A stretch of 64,000 bases of DNA from an uncultured Prevotellaceae bacterium (lineage in GTDB: Bacteria > Bacteroidota > Bacteroidia > Bacteroidales > Bacteroidaceae): contig CACXMM010000008.1 of assembly GCA_902768785.1 (NCBI GenBank), positions 1 to 64,000 on the forward strand. The letters are read 5' to 3'. Each line of letters starts with the position of its first letter. Within the stretch, counting starts at the first letter, position 1. The translations under genes were made by a program, and so were the position numbers. This document shows, piece after piece, positions 1 through 8,652 of the stretch. A model generated the notes under the pieces. The model saw only the letters and a list, made by a program, of their open reading frames with translations, had not been told where the DNA came from and did no database searches.

Positions 1-95
1 CTGTCGGCTACCACCAACTGCGTGGGGTAGCGGTGACCGGTGCAGGCCAGGAGGGTGAGCACCAGCAGGAAGGTGAAGCGCATCGCCTTTCTCAT
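1..95 (-). CDS. Lipoprotein N-terminus, cut by window edge
   Basis: The first 31 codons of a gene that continues beyond the window. The reading begins MRKAMRFTFLLVLTLLACTG, a lipoprotein signal peptide whose lipobox LLAC predicts lipidation at Cys18. A second in-frame ATG at 83 would shorten the signal peptide, so 95 is preferred. A TATCTTTG -7 element lies 20 bp upstream. The residues after the cysteine (HRYPTQLVVADS) resemble the start of Bacteroidales tetratricopeptide lipoproteins, but too little is present to assign a function. Confidence 0.6.
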   Translation of the reverse strand, partial: MRKAMRFTFLLVLTLLACTGHRYPTQLVVAD

Positions 96-114
96 CGTTT
101 TCGTTTTGACGATG

Positions 115-122
115 CAAAGATA
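115..122 (-). promoter_or_regulatory. Promoter -7 element for the cut-off lipoprotein
   Basis: Reads TATCTTTG on the minus strand, an exact match to the Bacteroidetes TAnnTTTG -7 box, 20 bp from the start codon. It adjoins the first of two 70-bp direct repeats. Confidence 0.65.
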
Positions 123-124
123 CG

Positions 125-277
125 ATTAAGTGAGCGGAATACAAAACAAAAAAACTTTTTTGTTTTTACTCCCGAACGGACGTATCTTCGGCGAAGCCAA
201 AGTACCAATTAAGTGAGCGGAATACAAAACAAAAAAACTTTTTTGTTTTTACTCCCGAACGGACGTATCTTCGGCGA
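125..277. repeat. Two identical 70-bp direct repeats, 83-bp period
   Basis: Copies at 125-194 and 208-277 are identical over 70 bp. Each has an imperfect A-run/T-run dyad (AAAACAAAAAA facing TTTTTTGTTTT) and ends with CGTATCTTCGGCGA. After copy 2 a CAAAGATA (282-289) gives another TATCTTTG on the minus strand. Related diverged sequence lies upstream of the genes at 27017-29077 and 32753-33208. The rest of 96-423 shows no gene. Confidence 0.85.
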
Positions 278-423
278 TAGCCAAAGATAATCAATAATTC
301 ACACAGAATCAAAGGTCACTCAAAGTTCATCCGTTGGATCAGGTTAATCCGTGGTCGAAAAGGAAAAGAAATATTCACATCATGAGCAGGTATGAATCAG
401 CCTTTATGGCTGATAGAAAATGA

Positions 424-454
424 AAGCGCACAGGTACTGACTTCCTGTGCGCTT
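424..454 (-). terminator. Terminator downstream of the barrel protein
   Basis: A perfect 11-bp stem (AAGCGCACAGG at 424-434 with CCTGTGCGCTT at 444-454) and a 9-nt loop. On the minus strand it is followed by TTTCATTTTC, so it probably ends the transcript of the gene at 489-1040. A second small stem (396-402 with 408-414) follows. Confidence 0.7.
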
Positions 455-488
455 ACCATTTTTCATTCTTGTGAAAAAGGTTCACCTA

Positions 489-1040
489 TTAGAATGTGTA
501 ATACAGTCCGAAAGTTATGTTGCTTCCGTCGAGATCTAAACCGAACGCATGTGAATTGTCCACATTGTCGGCATCAGGATTGAAGGTGCGATAGCCCAAG
601 AATCCTACGTGTGTCACAATAGTTGCCTTGTTGTTCAGTTTCACTGACAGACCGGGGCGCAGGCCGATATTGAACTCTGAGCCCACATCGTCGTAGCTGG
701 TGTAACCGATACCACCATCGATGAAGGCATTCACAGCCTTCCCATGGAGAAAGGTGTAACGTGCATAGGGATTGATGGTAACAGCCTCGGTCTCGGTGTC
801 TTGTGCAAATGCTGTTTCACTGAAGTCGCAGGCTCCTTTTATCAATCCGGCTTGTACTCCCAACGACCAGTCGTTGTTCAGTGCGAATCCTACTTCGGGA
901 AGGAATTTGTAGGTGGTCTCTGTGTCGCCATTGAAGTTCTTTACGCTACCGATACCGATGCTACCGCCGATGTAAACCTGTGCTTGGGCACTGATGGCCA
1001 TCAATGTAGCGGCAGCCAATGTCATCATTAATTTTTTCAT
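489..1040 (-). CDS. Small outer-membrane beta-barrel protein
   Basis: A 183-residue protein with a signal peptide (MKKLMMTLAAATLMAISAQA, cut after AQA) and a body of alternating hydrophobic strands with many glycines and aromatics, ending LYYTF. This fits the opacity-like OMP_b-brl family of 8-stranded barrels; the C-terminal aromatic residue is typical of outer-membrane insertion. The internal ATG at 1040 is chosen because it opens a proper signal peptide; upstream in-frame codons encode no plausible leader and overlap a large palindrome. It stands alone between a terminator on each side. Its ligand or role cannot be inferred. Confidence 0.8.
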   Translation of the reverse strand: MKKLMMTLAAATLMAISAQAQVYIGGSIGIGSVKNFNGDTETTYKFLPEVGFALNNDWSLGVQAGLIKGACDFSETAFAQDTETEAVTINPYARYTFLHGKAVNAFIDGGIGYTSYDDVGSEFNIGLRPGLSVKLNNKATIVTHVGFLGYRTFNPDADNVDNSHAFGLDLDGSNITFGLYYTF

Positions 1041-1106
1041 TGTTCGTCTTTTATTTTTGTTAAACAATCTTTTTGTTGGTACAAAGGTGCAGAAAAACCG
1101 ATGAAC

Positions 1107-1146
1107 TACCAAATAAAAGCACAATACGTTGTGCTTTTATTTGGTA
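1107..1146 (-). terminator. Perfect 18-bp inverted repeat, likely terminator
   Basis: Arms TACCAAATAAAAGCACAA (1107-1124) and its exact reverse complement (1129-1146) flank a 4-nt loop TACG. It lies 30 bp beyond the stop of the DUF3298 lipoprotein gene, and on the minus strand a T-rich stretch (CGGTTTTTC) follows. Because it is also 67 bp upstream of the barrel gene start, a dual role as an operator cannot be excluded. Confidence 0.65.
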
Positions 1147-1176
1147 ATAATTGATGTATATCAAAAAGAGAAATGG

Positions 1177-2055
1177 CTAAGGTATCAGGTTCTTACCTGT
1201 AGTGTTCATCAAGGCCTTGGCCTCCTTGTAGGGAACAATGAACGAGGGGAGACCGGCAGCGTAGGCTGCAATCTCGTATTGCTGATACGTGAAGGATATA
1301 CCCTCTTTGACGAAGACCGGGGGAGTAGCAGGAAGGGGCAACAGGTAGATGGTCTCCAGTGACAGACAGTTTTCCAGTTCTTCATCCGTCTTCACCTCGA
1401 AGTACTCCATCAGTCCTTTCTTGATGATATCCTGAGTGCTTTGAGTGAACAGGTCCCACTCAACGCGTCGCCCATCGCTCTTACGGAAGGTCATACCCGT
1501 GATGATGGTTCCTCCGTGGGCACCGCCCATGTCCTCGTATTTCTTGAACTGGTAGGTAACGAATTGATCCGTCTCGTAGAGATGGCGTATCTCAGTCTCT
1601 GAGGCAAAGGATGGAGGATTGTCAGGTGTGTTCTTGACCATCTCGTCGTGAGCCTCTTTGAACTCCTTGTACTTCAGGTCGAAGTAGTAGTCAACCATCT
1701 GCTGTCCGTTGCTGAGGTCGCCACTGTATGATCCCTGTTTGTTGTCATCTGGATCTCCGGCGTATGAATCACCCAGTGACTCACTGATGTATTCACGGAT
1801 GGCATTGACGAGGATGGCGTTGCCTCCCGTGGGGAAGTCAATGATGATCTTGTATTCACCCGACTCGTCTTTCTTCTCCTGAGACACCTGTCGGTAGGTC
1901 AGCTTGTCATCCCCCTTACTCTCATCGTTTCCTTTCACCGTCGCCGTGTCGTTCTGTGACGCAGGTGAAACAGCGGTCTGTGCCTTCTGATCGCAGCCGG
2001 AGACGACAGCCATCAGAAGGACAAAGGCCACCTGTTTGAAAATCCTCTTTATCAT
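1177..2055 (-). CDS. DUF3298 (RsiV-like) lipoprotein
   Basis: A 292-residue lipoprotein. The signal peptide MIKRIFKQVAFVLLMAVVSG precedes Cys21. A Ser/Thr/Asp-rich linker leads to a C-terminal DUF3298 domain, recognised by the MGGAHGGTIITGMTFR segment and the late YQQYEIAAYAAGLPSFIVPY segment; a DUF4163-like region lies before it. This fold is known from RsiV anti-sigma factors and lysozyme-binding proteins, but the exported form here has no sigma-binding domain, so function is unknown. The start at 2055 is 26 bp past the fumarase stop, suggesting cotranscription from the fumarase promoter. Upstream in-frame ATGs overlap fumarase and would bury the signal peptide. Confidence 0.8.
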   Translation of the reverse strand: MIKRIFKQVAFVLLMAVVSGCDQKAQTAVSPASQNDTATVKGNDESKGDDKLTYRQVSQEKKDESGEYKIIIDFPTGGNAILVNAIREYISESLGDSYAGDPDDNKQGSYSGDLSNGQQMVDYYFDLKYKEFKEAHDEMVKNTPDNPPSFASETEIRHLYETDQFVTYQFKKYEDMGGAHGGTIITGMTFRKSDGRRVEWDLFTQSTQDIIKKGLMEYFEVKTDEELENCLSLETIYLLPLPATPPVFVKEGISFTYQQYEIAAYAAGLPSFIVPYKEAKALMNTTGKNLIP

Positions 2056-2081
2056 ATCTGTCGGATTCTCTGATTGGTTCA

Positions 2082-3725
2082 TTAGCATGTGGCAGGCCAC
2101 GGCTTCAGGGTCTTGAAGAAGTCGTTACCCTTGTCATCCACAAGGATGAAGGCGGGGAAGTCCTCTACCTCAATCTTCCAGATAGCCTCCATGCCGAGCT
2201 CTGGATATTCCACACATTCGATGCTCTTGATGCTGCTCTGAGAGAGGACGGCAGCCACGCCTCCGATGGAGCCGAGGTAGAATCCGCCATGCTTATGACA
2301 GGCATCGGTGACTACCTGAGAACGGTTTCCCTTAGCGATCATCACCAGGGATGCACCATGATCCTGGAACTCATCCACATAGGGATCCATACGGTTAGCC
2401 GTGGTGGGACCCATGGAGCCGCAAGGATAGCCCTCTGGCGTCTTGGCAGGTCCTGCATAGAGGATGGGATGGTTCTTGAAGTAGTCGGGCATCTCCTCAC
2501 CGGCATCCAGACGAGCCTTCAGCTTGGCATGGGCGATGTCGCGTGCCACGATGATGGTTCCCTTGAGATTCACGCGAGTGGATACGGGGTACTTGGTGAG
2601 TTCTGCACGTACGGCATCGATACCCTTGTCAAGGTCGATGATAATCTGGTTGGCTCCCTCGCCGGCCTTTGCATATTCTGCAGGAATCAGCTCACTGGGG
2701 TTGCTGTCCATCTTCTCCAGCCATACACCGTCGCGGTTGATCTTCGCCTTGATATTTCTGTCTGCAGAGCAGCTCACGCCCATACCGATCGGACAGGAGG
2801 CACCATGGCGTGGCAGACGGATCACACGGATGTCATGTGCCATGTACTTACCGCCGAACTGGGCACCCAGCCCAATCTTATGAGCCTCTAACAACAGCTT
2901 CTTCTCCAAGTCGATGTCGCGGAAGGCACGTCCGGTCTCGTCGCCTGTGGTAGGCAGACTGTCGTAGTACTTGATGGAAGCCAGCTTCACTGTGAGCAGG
3001 TTCTTCTCAGCAGAGGTTCCTCCGATAACGAAGGCGATGTGGTAAGGAGGACAGGCCGCTGTTCCCAGGCTCTTCATCTTCTCCACGAGGAACGGTATCA
3101 AAGTACCCTCGTTCTGGATCGTGGCCTTCGTCATGGGATAGAAATAGGTCTTGTTAGCAGAACCGCCACCCTTGGCTACCATCACGAAACGGTATTCTGC
3201 TCCTTCCGTTGCCTCGATGTCAATCTGTGCAGGGAGGTTGCAGCGGGTGTTCACTTCATCGTACATATTCAGCGGTGCGTTCTGCGAGTAGCGCAGATTC
3301 TCCTGGGTGAAGGTGTTGAATACACCGAGACTCAGTGCCTCCTCATCCTCAAAGCCCGTCCATACCTGCTGTCCTTTCTCTCCATGGATGATGGCGGTAC
3401 CCGTATCCTGACAGAAGGGGAGGATGCCTTTGCAGGCCACCTCGGCGTTGCGGAGGAACTGCAGGGCCACATACTTGTCGTTCTCACTGGCCTCAGGATC
3501 GGTTAGGATCTGTGCTACCTGCTCGTTGTGCTCACGGCGCAGCATGAACTCCACATCGTGGAAGGCCTCCTGTGCCAGGAGGGTCAGTGCCTCGGGACTT
3601 ACCTTCACAATCTCTTTTCCTTCAAATTCGCTGACGGTTACTCCTTCTTTTGTCAAAAGGCGATACTCCGTGGTGTCCTTTCCCAATTGGAACATCGGAG
3701 CATACTTGAATGTTACGTTTGCCAT
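2082..3725 (-). CDS. fumA: Fumarate hydratase, class I (iron-sulfur)
   Basis: A 547-residue class I fumarase that interconverts fumarate and malate in the cytoplasm. The N-terminal domain carries the cysteines expected to bind the oxygen-sensitive [4Fe-4S] cluster: Cys105 (FCQDTGTA), Cys225 (AACPPYH) and Cys319 (GVSCSADRN). [10 protein letters not shown] and the C-terminal beta domain ([20 protein letters not shown], then KGNRSQVV) are also present, and the length equals that of E. coli FumA/FumB. In an anaerobe it would serve the reductive branch to succinate. It has its own -7 box in the 65-bp gap after the M16 protease gene and leads into the DUF3298 lipoprotein gene. Confidence 0.96.
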   Translation of the reverse strand: MANVTFKYAPMFQLGKDTTEYRLLTKEGVTVSEFEGKEIVKVSPEALTLLAQEAFHDVEFMLRREHNEQVAQILTDPEASENDKYVALQFLRNAEVACKGILPFCQDTGTAIIHGEKGQQVWTGFEDEEALSLGVFNTFTQENLRYSQNAPLNMYDEVNTRCNLPAQIDIEATEGAEYRFVMVAKGGGSANKTYFYPMTKATIQNEGTLIPFLVEKMKSLGTAACPPYHIAFVIGGTSAEKNLLTVKLASIKYYDSLPTTGDETGRAFRDIDLEKKLLLEAHKIGLGAQFGGKYMAHDIRVIRLPRHGASCPIGMGVSCSADRNIKAKINRDGVWLEKMDSNPSELIPAEYAKAGEGANQIIIDLDKGIDAVRAELTKYPVSTRVNLKGTIIVARDIAHAKLKARLDAGEEMPDYFKNHPILYAGPAKTPEGYPCGSMGPTTANRMDPYVDEFQDHGASLVMIAKGNRSQVVTDACHKHGGFYLGSIGGVAAVLSQSSIKSIECVEYPELGMEAIWKIEVEDFPAFILVDDKGNDFFKTLKPWPATC

Positions 3726-3771
3726 AATGTTAGTGTATTAATCGTTTAACTATTGCTATATGATTTGCATA

Positions 3772-3779
3772 CAAAGATA
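3772..3779 (-). promoter_or_regulatory. Promoter -7 element of fumarase
   Basis: TATCTTTG on the minus strand, 46 bp upstream of the fumarase start and just 12 bp downstream of the M16 protease stop, so fumarase is probably transcribed independently. No clear -33 TTTG was seen. Confidence 0.6.
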
Positions 3780-3790
3780 CAAAATAATTC

Positions 3791-6697
3791 TTAATAACCA
3801 AAGATCTCTTCCGTGGAGATGCGGCGGATCGGCGCGATTTTCTCCAAGGCAGGGATGTCGAGGTTCTTCTCGTCTCCCAGAATGAGATACTTGTAACCTT
3901 TATTTGCCATGTGCTGCTTCTCGAAGTTCACAATATCTTGTAACTGCACACCAGGCAATGCCTGATAGATCTTCTCGTTCAGGTCGTAGTCGATGCCGAG
4001 CTGCTGAGCACGGAGGTAAGCATTGAGGATAGCGAACTTCGTGACACGCTGACTGGCTAACTGCTTCGTCACAGCATCCTTGGCGATACGGAAAGCACTC
4101 TCACTGGCAGGCATCTCGTTCAGGATACTATGGAACTGTCTTACACAGTCCATCATCTTGTCATTCTGTGTAATGATGTATGTGTTGTAATACTCCGGAT
4201 GACCCTTGCGTCTGGGCTGGTTGTAATAGGCAGAGGCACTGTAGGCCAAGCCGCGAGCCTCGCGCAGCTCCTGGAACACGATGCCATTCATGCCACCGCC
4301 GTAGTACTCGTTGAACACTGCCTTTACGGCAGCCTCGTCAGCATGCCACGGACGGTTCTCGTTGTGTAACATCAGCATGTAGATATTCTTGGCATCATAG
4401 GGAGCCAGCAGGATCTCATTCCGTGTGGCCTCCTGCTCCATGTATTCCTTCCCTGCGGGAACGGGTTGGAGCTTCTTTGCCGTCTTGTGGTATTTCTTGA
4501 TGACGGCACTCAGTTCTTTTTCTGTGGAAGGCCCATAATATAATAAGGTGTGCTCATATCGACTGATATCCTTCAGGAGGTTAAGGAGCTGCTGGGGATC
4601 AGTCTCTTTCAGCTGTCGTTCGCTCATCTGGTTACGTGTAGCATTGTAAGAGCCGTAGGTTCCGTAGTCACGCAGGGCATTGAAGTTGTTACGCTGATTG
4701 GCTTTCGCATCGTTTCTTGACTTCAGTACCAGATTCACGTACTGGTTGTATGCTTCCTGATCCACCTTGGCATTCTGGAGGAAGGTCTCCAGAAGGGCCA
4801 GTGCCTCGGGCATCTTCTCGTTCAGTCCACTCAGACTGATGGAGATGCTGTTACTGTTCACGGAGATGTTATACGAACAGGCCAGCTGGTAGAATTTCTC
4901 CTTCACCTGTGCCGCTGTGAGCTTGTCGGTTCCGAGATAGGTGATATAGTCGGAGGCAATGTCGTAGCGGTTGTCAGCCTCCATGCCGAACTTGTAGTGG
5001 AATGCGAGATTAAACAAACCATTCTCAGTGTTCTGCTTATAGAGCAGGGGCAGTCTGGTCTTTGTCTGCGAGATGGTGAGGTCGTTCTTGAAGTCCACGA
5101 AGCGAGGCTGTATTGGCTCTACTTGTGAGTTCTGGATATCCTTCACGAACTGACTCATCTGGTCGCGGTTAGTGGGAATCGGCGTGATGGCAGGTTTGTC
5201 GATCTTCTTCTGTGTGGAATCCACTCCTTGTTTCTTGTAGATGGCCACATAGTTGTTCAGGAAATGACGGTTGGCAAAAGCGATCACTTCTTGTTTGGTG
5301 ATCTTCGAGATACGGTCGATCTTTCCCACCTCCTGTTCCCAGGGGATGCCGTTGATGAAGGCATCGACATATTTGTCGGCTCTATCGCGGTTATTCTCCA
5401 ACGAACGGTAATAGCGTAGTTTCATGTTGTTCACCACGGAGGGAAGTAGCTCATCGGAGAATTCGCCGCGCTTCAGTTTGTCGAGCTCGCCCAACAGGAG
5501 CTGGCGCACCTCATCAAGACTTTGTCCTTCCTTGGGATTTCCTCCGAGGATGAAGCCGCCATGGTCGAGCATGGACTCATTACCTGCATAAGCCCCCAGT
5601 ACCTTCATGTTCTGGTTCAGGTCAAGGTCGATGAGGCCAGCCTTACCGTTGTTCAGGATATCGCTAATCAATTCAAGGGTATCGGTCTGCAAAGAGGAGG
5701 CCTTGTCGAACTGCCATCCTAACCAGATTGTCTCCGCCTCCTGTCCGATGACCACGGTGTCTTTGGGTTCCGTGATGGGGATCAGGGCGGGGAATACAGG
5801 CTGTCGCACATCGCTTCCCGGCTTCCATCCACTGAAGTATTTGTCGATGATGGCAATGGTCCTGTCCATGTCGAAGTCACCACTCATGCAGATAGCCACA
5901 TTGTTGGGTACGTACCATTTCTTGAAATAGTTCTTGATATTCGTGATAGAGGGGTTCTTCAGATGCTCCTGCGTTCCGATGGTCGTCTGTTGTCCATACG
6001 GATGGTTAGGGTAGAGCATGGTGCACAAGGCGGTGAACAGCTTCCGCTGGTCACTGCTCAGTCCGATATTGTACTCCTCATATACTGCTTCCAACTCAGT
6101 ATGGAAGCCACGTATCACCATGTTTTGGAAACGGTCAGACTGGATCTTTGCCCAGTTCTCTATTTCATTACTGGGAATATCCTCCGTATAACAGGTTACA
6201 TCATTACTGGTATATGCATTGGTCCCCTCGGCACCGATGGCAGCCATCAATTTGTCATACTCGTTGGGAATGAAGTACTGAGCGGCAACCTGAGAGATAC
6301 TATCAATCTCATGGTATTTCTGCTTGCGTAAAGCAGGATCAGTGATGAGACGGTACTCTTCGTAACGTTGCTCAATCTCATCGAGCAAGGGAGCCTCTGC
6401 CTCGGGGTTGTTCGTTCCGAACTGTTTCGTACCCTTGAACATCAGATGTTCCAAGTAATGAGCCAGACCCGTTGTCTCGGAGGGGTCGTTCTTGGAACCT
6501 GTGCGTACGGCAATGAACGTCTGGATACGCGGCTTTTCCTTGTTCACCGACAGATAGACTTTCAGTCCGTTGTCAAGGGTATAGATACGCGTGTTCATCA
6601 AGTCACCAGGTACGGTGGTGTACTTGTAGTCCTTGGCTTGCACTGAACAAAGGCTCAGTGCAAGCATGATAGATGTAATCAGTTTTTGGAGTTTCAT
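3791..6697 (-). CDS. M16 family zinc metalloprotease, exported
   Basis: A 968-residue two-lobed insulinase/pitrilysin-type peptidase with a signal peptide (MKLQKLITSIMLALSLCSVQA). The inverted zinc motif HYLEH is at residues 80-84; the third ligand is probably a Glu in ELEAVYEE (201-208). A second M16-like half includes a typical inactive-domain R/Y segment (FQELREARGLAYSASAYY). Such proteins act as clam-shell periplasmic peptidases on short peptides. It sits 59 bp after the DUF4954 gene with a small hairpin between. No -7 box of its own was seen, so it may be read from the hflX promoter. Confidence 0.92.
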   Translation of the reverse strand: MKLQKLITSIMLALSLCSVQAKDYKYTTVPGDLMNTRIYTLDNGLKVYLSVNKEKPRIQTFIAVRTGSKNDPSETTGLAHYLEHLMFKGTKQFGTNNPEAEAPLLDEIEQRYEEYRLITDPALRKQKYHEIDSISQVAAQYFIPNEYDKLMAAIGAEGTNAYTSNDVTCYTEDIPSNEIENWAKIQSDRFQNMVIRGFHTELEAVYEEYNIGLSSDQRKLFTALCTMLYPNHPYGQQTTIGTQEHLKNPSITNIKNYFKKWYVPNNVAICMSGDFDMDRTIAIIDKYFSGWKPGSDVRQPVFPALIPITEPKDTVVIGQEAETIWLGWQFDKASSLQTDTLELISDILNNGKAGLIDLDLNQNMKVLGAYAGNESMLDHGGFILGGNPKEGQSLDEVRQLLLGELDKLKRGEFSDELLPSVVNNMKLRYYRSLENNRDRADKYVDAFINGIPWEQEVGKIDRISKITKQEVIAFANRHFLNNYVAIYKKQGVDSTQKKIDKPAITPIPTNRDQMSQFVKDIQNSQVEPIQPRFVDFKNDLTISQTKTRLPLLYKQNTENGLFNLAFHYKFGMEADNRYDIASDYITYLGTDKLTAAQVKEKFYQLACSYNISVNSNSISISLSGLNEKMPEALALLETFLQNAKVDQEAYNQYVNLVLKSRNDAKANQRNNFNALRDYGTYGSYNATRNQMSERQLKETDPQQLLNLLKDISRYEHTLLYYGPSTEKELSAVIKKYHKTAKKLQPVPAGKEYMEQEATRNEILLAPYDAKNIYMLMLHNENRPWHADEAAVKAVFNEYYGGGMNGIVFQELREARGLAYSASAYYNQPRRKGHPEYYNTYIITQNDKMMDCVRQFHSILNEMPASESAFRIAKDAVTKQLASQRVTKFAILNAYLRAQQLGIDYDLNEKIYQALPGVQLQDIVNFEKQHMANKGYKYLILGDEKNLDIPALEKIAPIRRISTEEIFGY

Positions 6698-6713
6698 ATT
6701 GTTTGCGAATAGA

Positions 6714-6732
6714 GTCGTCGTATCACGACGAC
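6714..6732. other. Short intergenic hairpin
   Basis: GTCGTCGT (6714-6721) pairs with ACGACGAC (6725-6732) over a 3-nt loop, in the gap between the DUF4954 and M16 genes. No T-run follows on either strand, so it is more likely an RNA processing or stability element than a terminator. Confidence 0.4.
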
Positions 6733-6756
6733 AGACATGACTGATGATGGGAGGAG

Positions 6757-8610
6757 TTAATTCTCGTAGTCGATCTCATGGTCGAGCTTGTCAATGAAGT
6801 CGTTGAACACTTCTTCTTCCACATCGCCCATGGCATACTCTTTCTCAGCATCCTTGCGGATCTCACCCACCCAGATACGGCGGGCCTTGATATAGTCTTC
6901 GCGAATGCGTTCGGCATCCTCTTCCGTAATCTCTTCCAAGCCGTAGTAATCGAGAATCATCTGATAGGTCCATGCCCATTGGTACTCACGATAATGATCG
7001 TTGATCTCCTCAAAACGGTCGATGACTTCCTGGATGGTCTGGAGTGTTCCGTTCTTGATGTCGCTGATCAGACGCTCCTCTTCACTCTCTGGGAGCAGCA
7101 GACCGGAAAGGTCGATCCAGTTACCCTTGCCAATCTCTGTTGTCGGCTGTCCGAAGTAATGATGTTTCTTGGCTCTTTTCAGGACGGCTCCCATGTACAG
7201 ACGTAAGGCGATGTCGTAGTATTTGATGCCTTTCTTCAGGGATGAAGCATTGATCACGTAGTCGTGGTAGTTATATTGTGACTGGAGGTCACCAGAAGCA
7301 GCACGGAGTTTCTCCAGGATTTTCTTTCCTCGCAGGATCTCGCCTACGGTAAACGGAGAGAGCCAGTCGAAGTTCACAATACTCTTCTGACAGCCCTGTT
7401 GGCGCATGTCACGTTTCGGCCATTTCTTGATGTCGCGGTAGAGTCCCACCGTGGTGATGTTCCTTCCAGGAACGAGGTACATGTCATCATTATAGGAAAT
7501 GAGATAGGAGAACGGTACGTCGCGGGTGTCGGGGTGGTGCATCAGCTTACCCATACATACGGAGAAGGCACCGATCTTTGCTGGCATCAGCACATAGGAG
7601 CCACTGGCAGTCTTGGTTCCGCGCTCCAGGGTTCCGTAGTGGATGGGCCCCATCTTGTAAGCATGGTTGGAGAAATTGGTATTCGAACCAGCGTTGTAGA
7701 ATGAGAACTGACCGCCGATGAGCAGACTTGACTTATGGTGACTGGCAGAGAAGGGACCGCAGAAGGCTGCACAAGCCTCTCCGTTAGACATATAGCTGTT
7801 GGCAAAGAACACGCTCTGGGAGGCCGTGAAGCCATTGGCAATGTGGCAAGCTTCACCTACGAAGCAGTCCTGCATCTTTACGCTGTTGATAATCGATGAA
7901 CCATTGCAGATAATCGAGTTTTCGCAAATCACGCCGGTACCGATATATACGGAGTCGCTGGGACCGTTAAGGATCGAGCAGTCGCTGATGCGTGACGCTC
8001 CGTTGATCTCACAGTTGTCATTTACCACGGTGTTGGTGATCTCCTTTGTGCCGATCACCTTCACGTTGTTGCCGATGATGCCTCGTTCAGGCATGTTGCG
8101 CTCGATGTCCTCGTTAATCAACCGGCGAATCTCGTCCTTGATGTTCTTGTCTGAGAAGTGCTTTACCATGAAGGCGGCGAACTGACTGTTCAAGTTCCCG
8201 AAAAGAATGGCATTGCCGTCACCAGCCTCGTTGAGCACGGAGATCAGGTTTCCTTCTCCATAGGTGGCACCCTCGGTAGTCTCGATGATGCTCACGTTCG
8301 AGATGAAACAGTCATCACCGATGGTGTAGTTGTTGATATATCCTGCCACATTCTCGATGAGGCAGTTGTCACCGATGGTTACGTTACGCAACGTGGAACG
8401 GTTGATGCCCGTATGCTTCACGAAACCTTTCGACACTTCGTAGTTCTTCTCGAACACACCGAGGTTCACTTCACCGTAGAAACTAGTGTTTCTAATATAG
8501 TTGGGTTGGAAATCCTCTGCCACGTTAATGGCTGTCCAATCCTCTGCTGTACATCCGTTGTTTTCCAGGATGACAATCTCTTCTTCTGATAATAATCTGT
8601 AATTCTCCAT
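6757..8610 (-). CDS. DUF4954 hexapeptide-repeat protein
   Basis: A 617-residue cytoplasmic protein of the Bacteroidetes DUF4954 family. Residues about 70-320 hold repeated turns of the left-handed beta-helix type ('IGDNCLIENV', 'IGDDCFISNV', 'IGNNVKVIG', 'IGTGVICENS'), as in sugar-nucleotide transferases. The C-terminal 200 residues are helical and charged. The N-terminal helix and the repeats suggest a nucleotidyl- or acyl-transferase-like scaffold, but no catalytic motif was recognised and the function is unknown. It lies 42 bp after hflX, probably in one transcript. Confidence 0.85.
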   Translation of the reverse strand: MENYRLLSEEEIVILENNGCTAEDWTAINVAEDFQPNYIRNTSFYGEVNLGVFEKNYEVSKGFVKHTGINRSTLRNVTIGDNCLIENVAGYINNYTIGDDCFISNVSIIETTEGATYGEGNLISVLNEAGDGNAILFGNLNSQFAAFMVKHFSDKNIKDEIRRLINEDIERNMPERGIIGNNVKVIGTKEITNTVVNDNCEINGASRISDCSILNGPSDSVYIGTGVICENSIICNGSSIINSVKMQDCFVGEACHIANGFTASQSVFFANSYMSNGEACAAFCGPFSASHHKSSLLIGGQFSFYNAGSNTNFSNHAYKMGPIHYGTLERGTKTASGSYVLMPAKIGAFSVCMGKLMHHPDTRDVPFSYLISYNDDMYLVPGRNITTVGLYRDIKKWPKRDMRQQGCQKSIVNFDWLSPFTVGEILRGKKILEKLRAASGDLQSQYNYHDYVINASSLKKGIKYYDIALRLYMGAVLKRAKKHHYFGQPTTEIGKGNWIDLSGLLLPESEEERLISDIKNGTLQTIQEVIDRFEEINDHYREYQWAWTYQMILDYYGLEEITEEDAERIREDYIKARRIWVGEIRKDAEKEYAMGDVEEEVFNDFIDKLDHEIDYEN

Positions 8611-8652
8611 TTTTTATTGTTTGTTGTTGTTATGAATCGTTTGTTAAAAAGG

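Noticed and set aside
392..583. Short plus-strand open frame over the terminator at 424-454
   Set aside because: It covers a terminator hairpin and the end of the barrel gene, with no promoter or family similarity.
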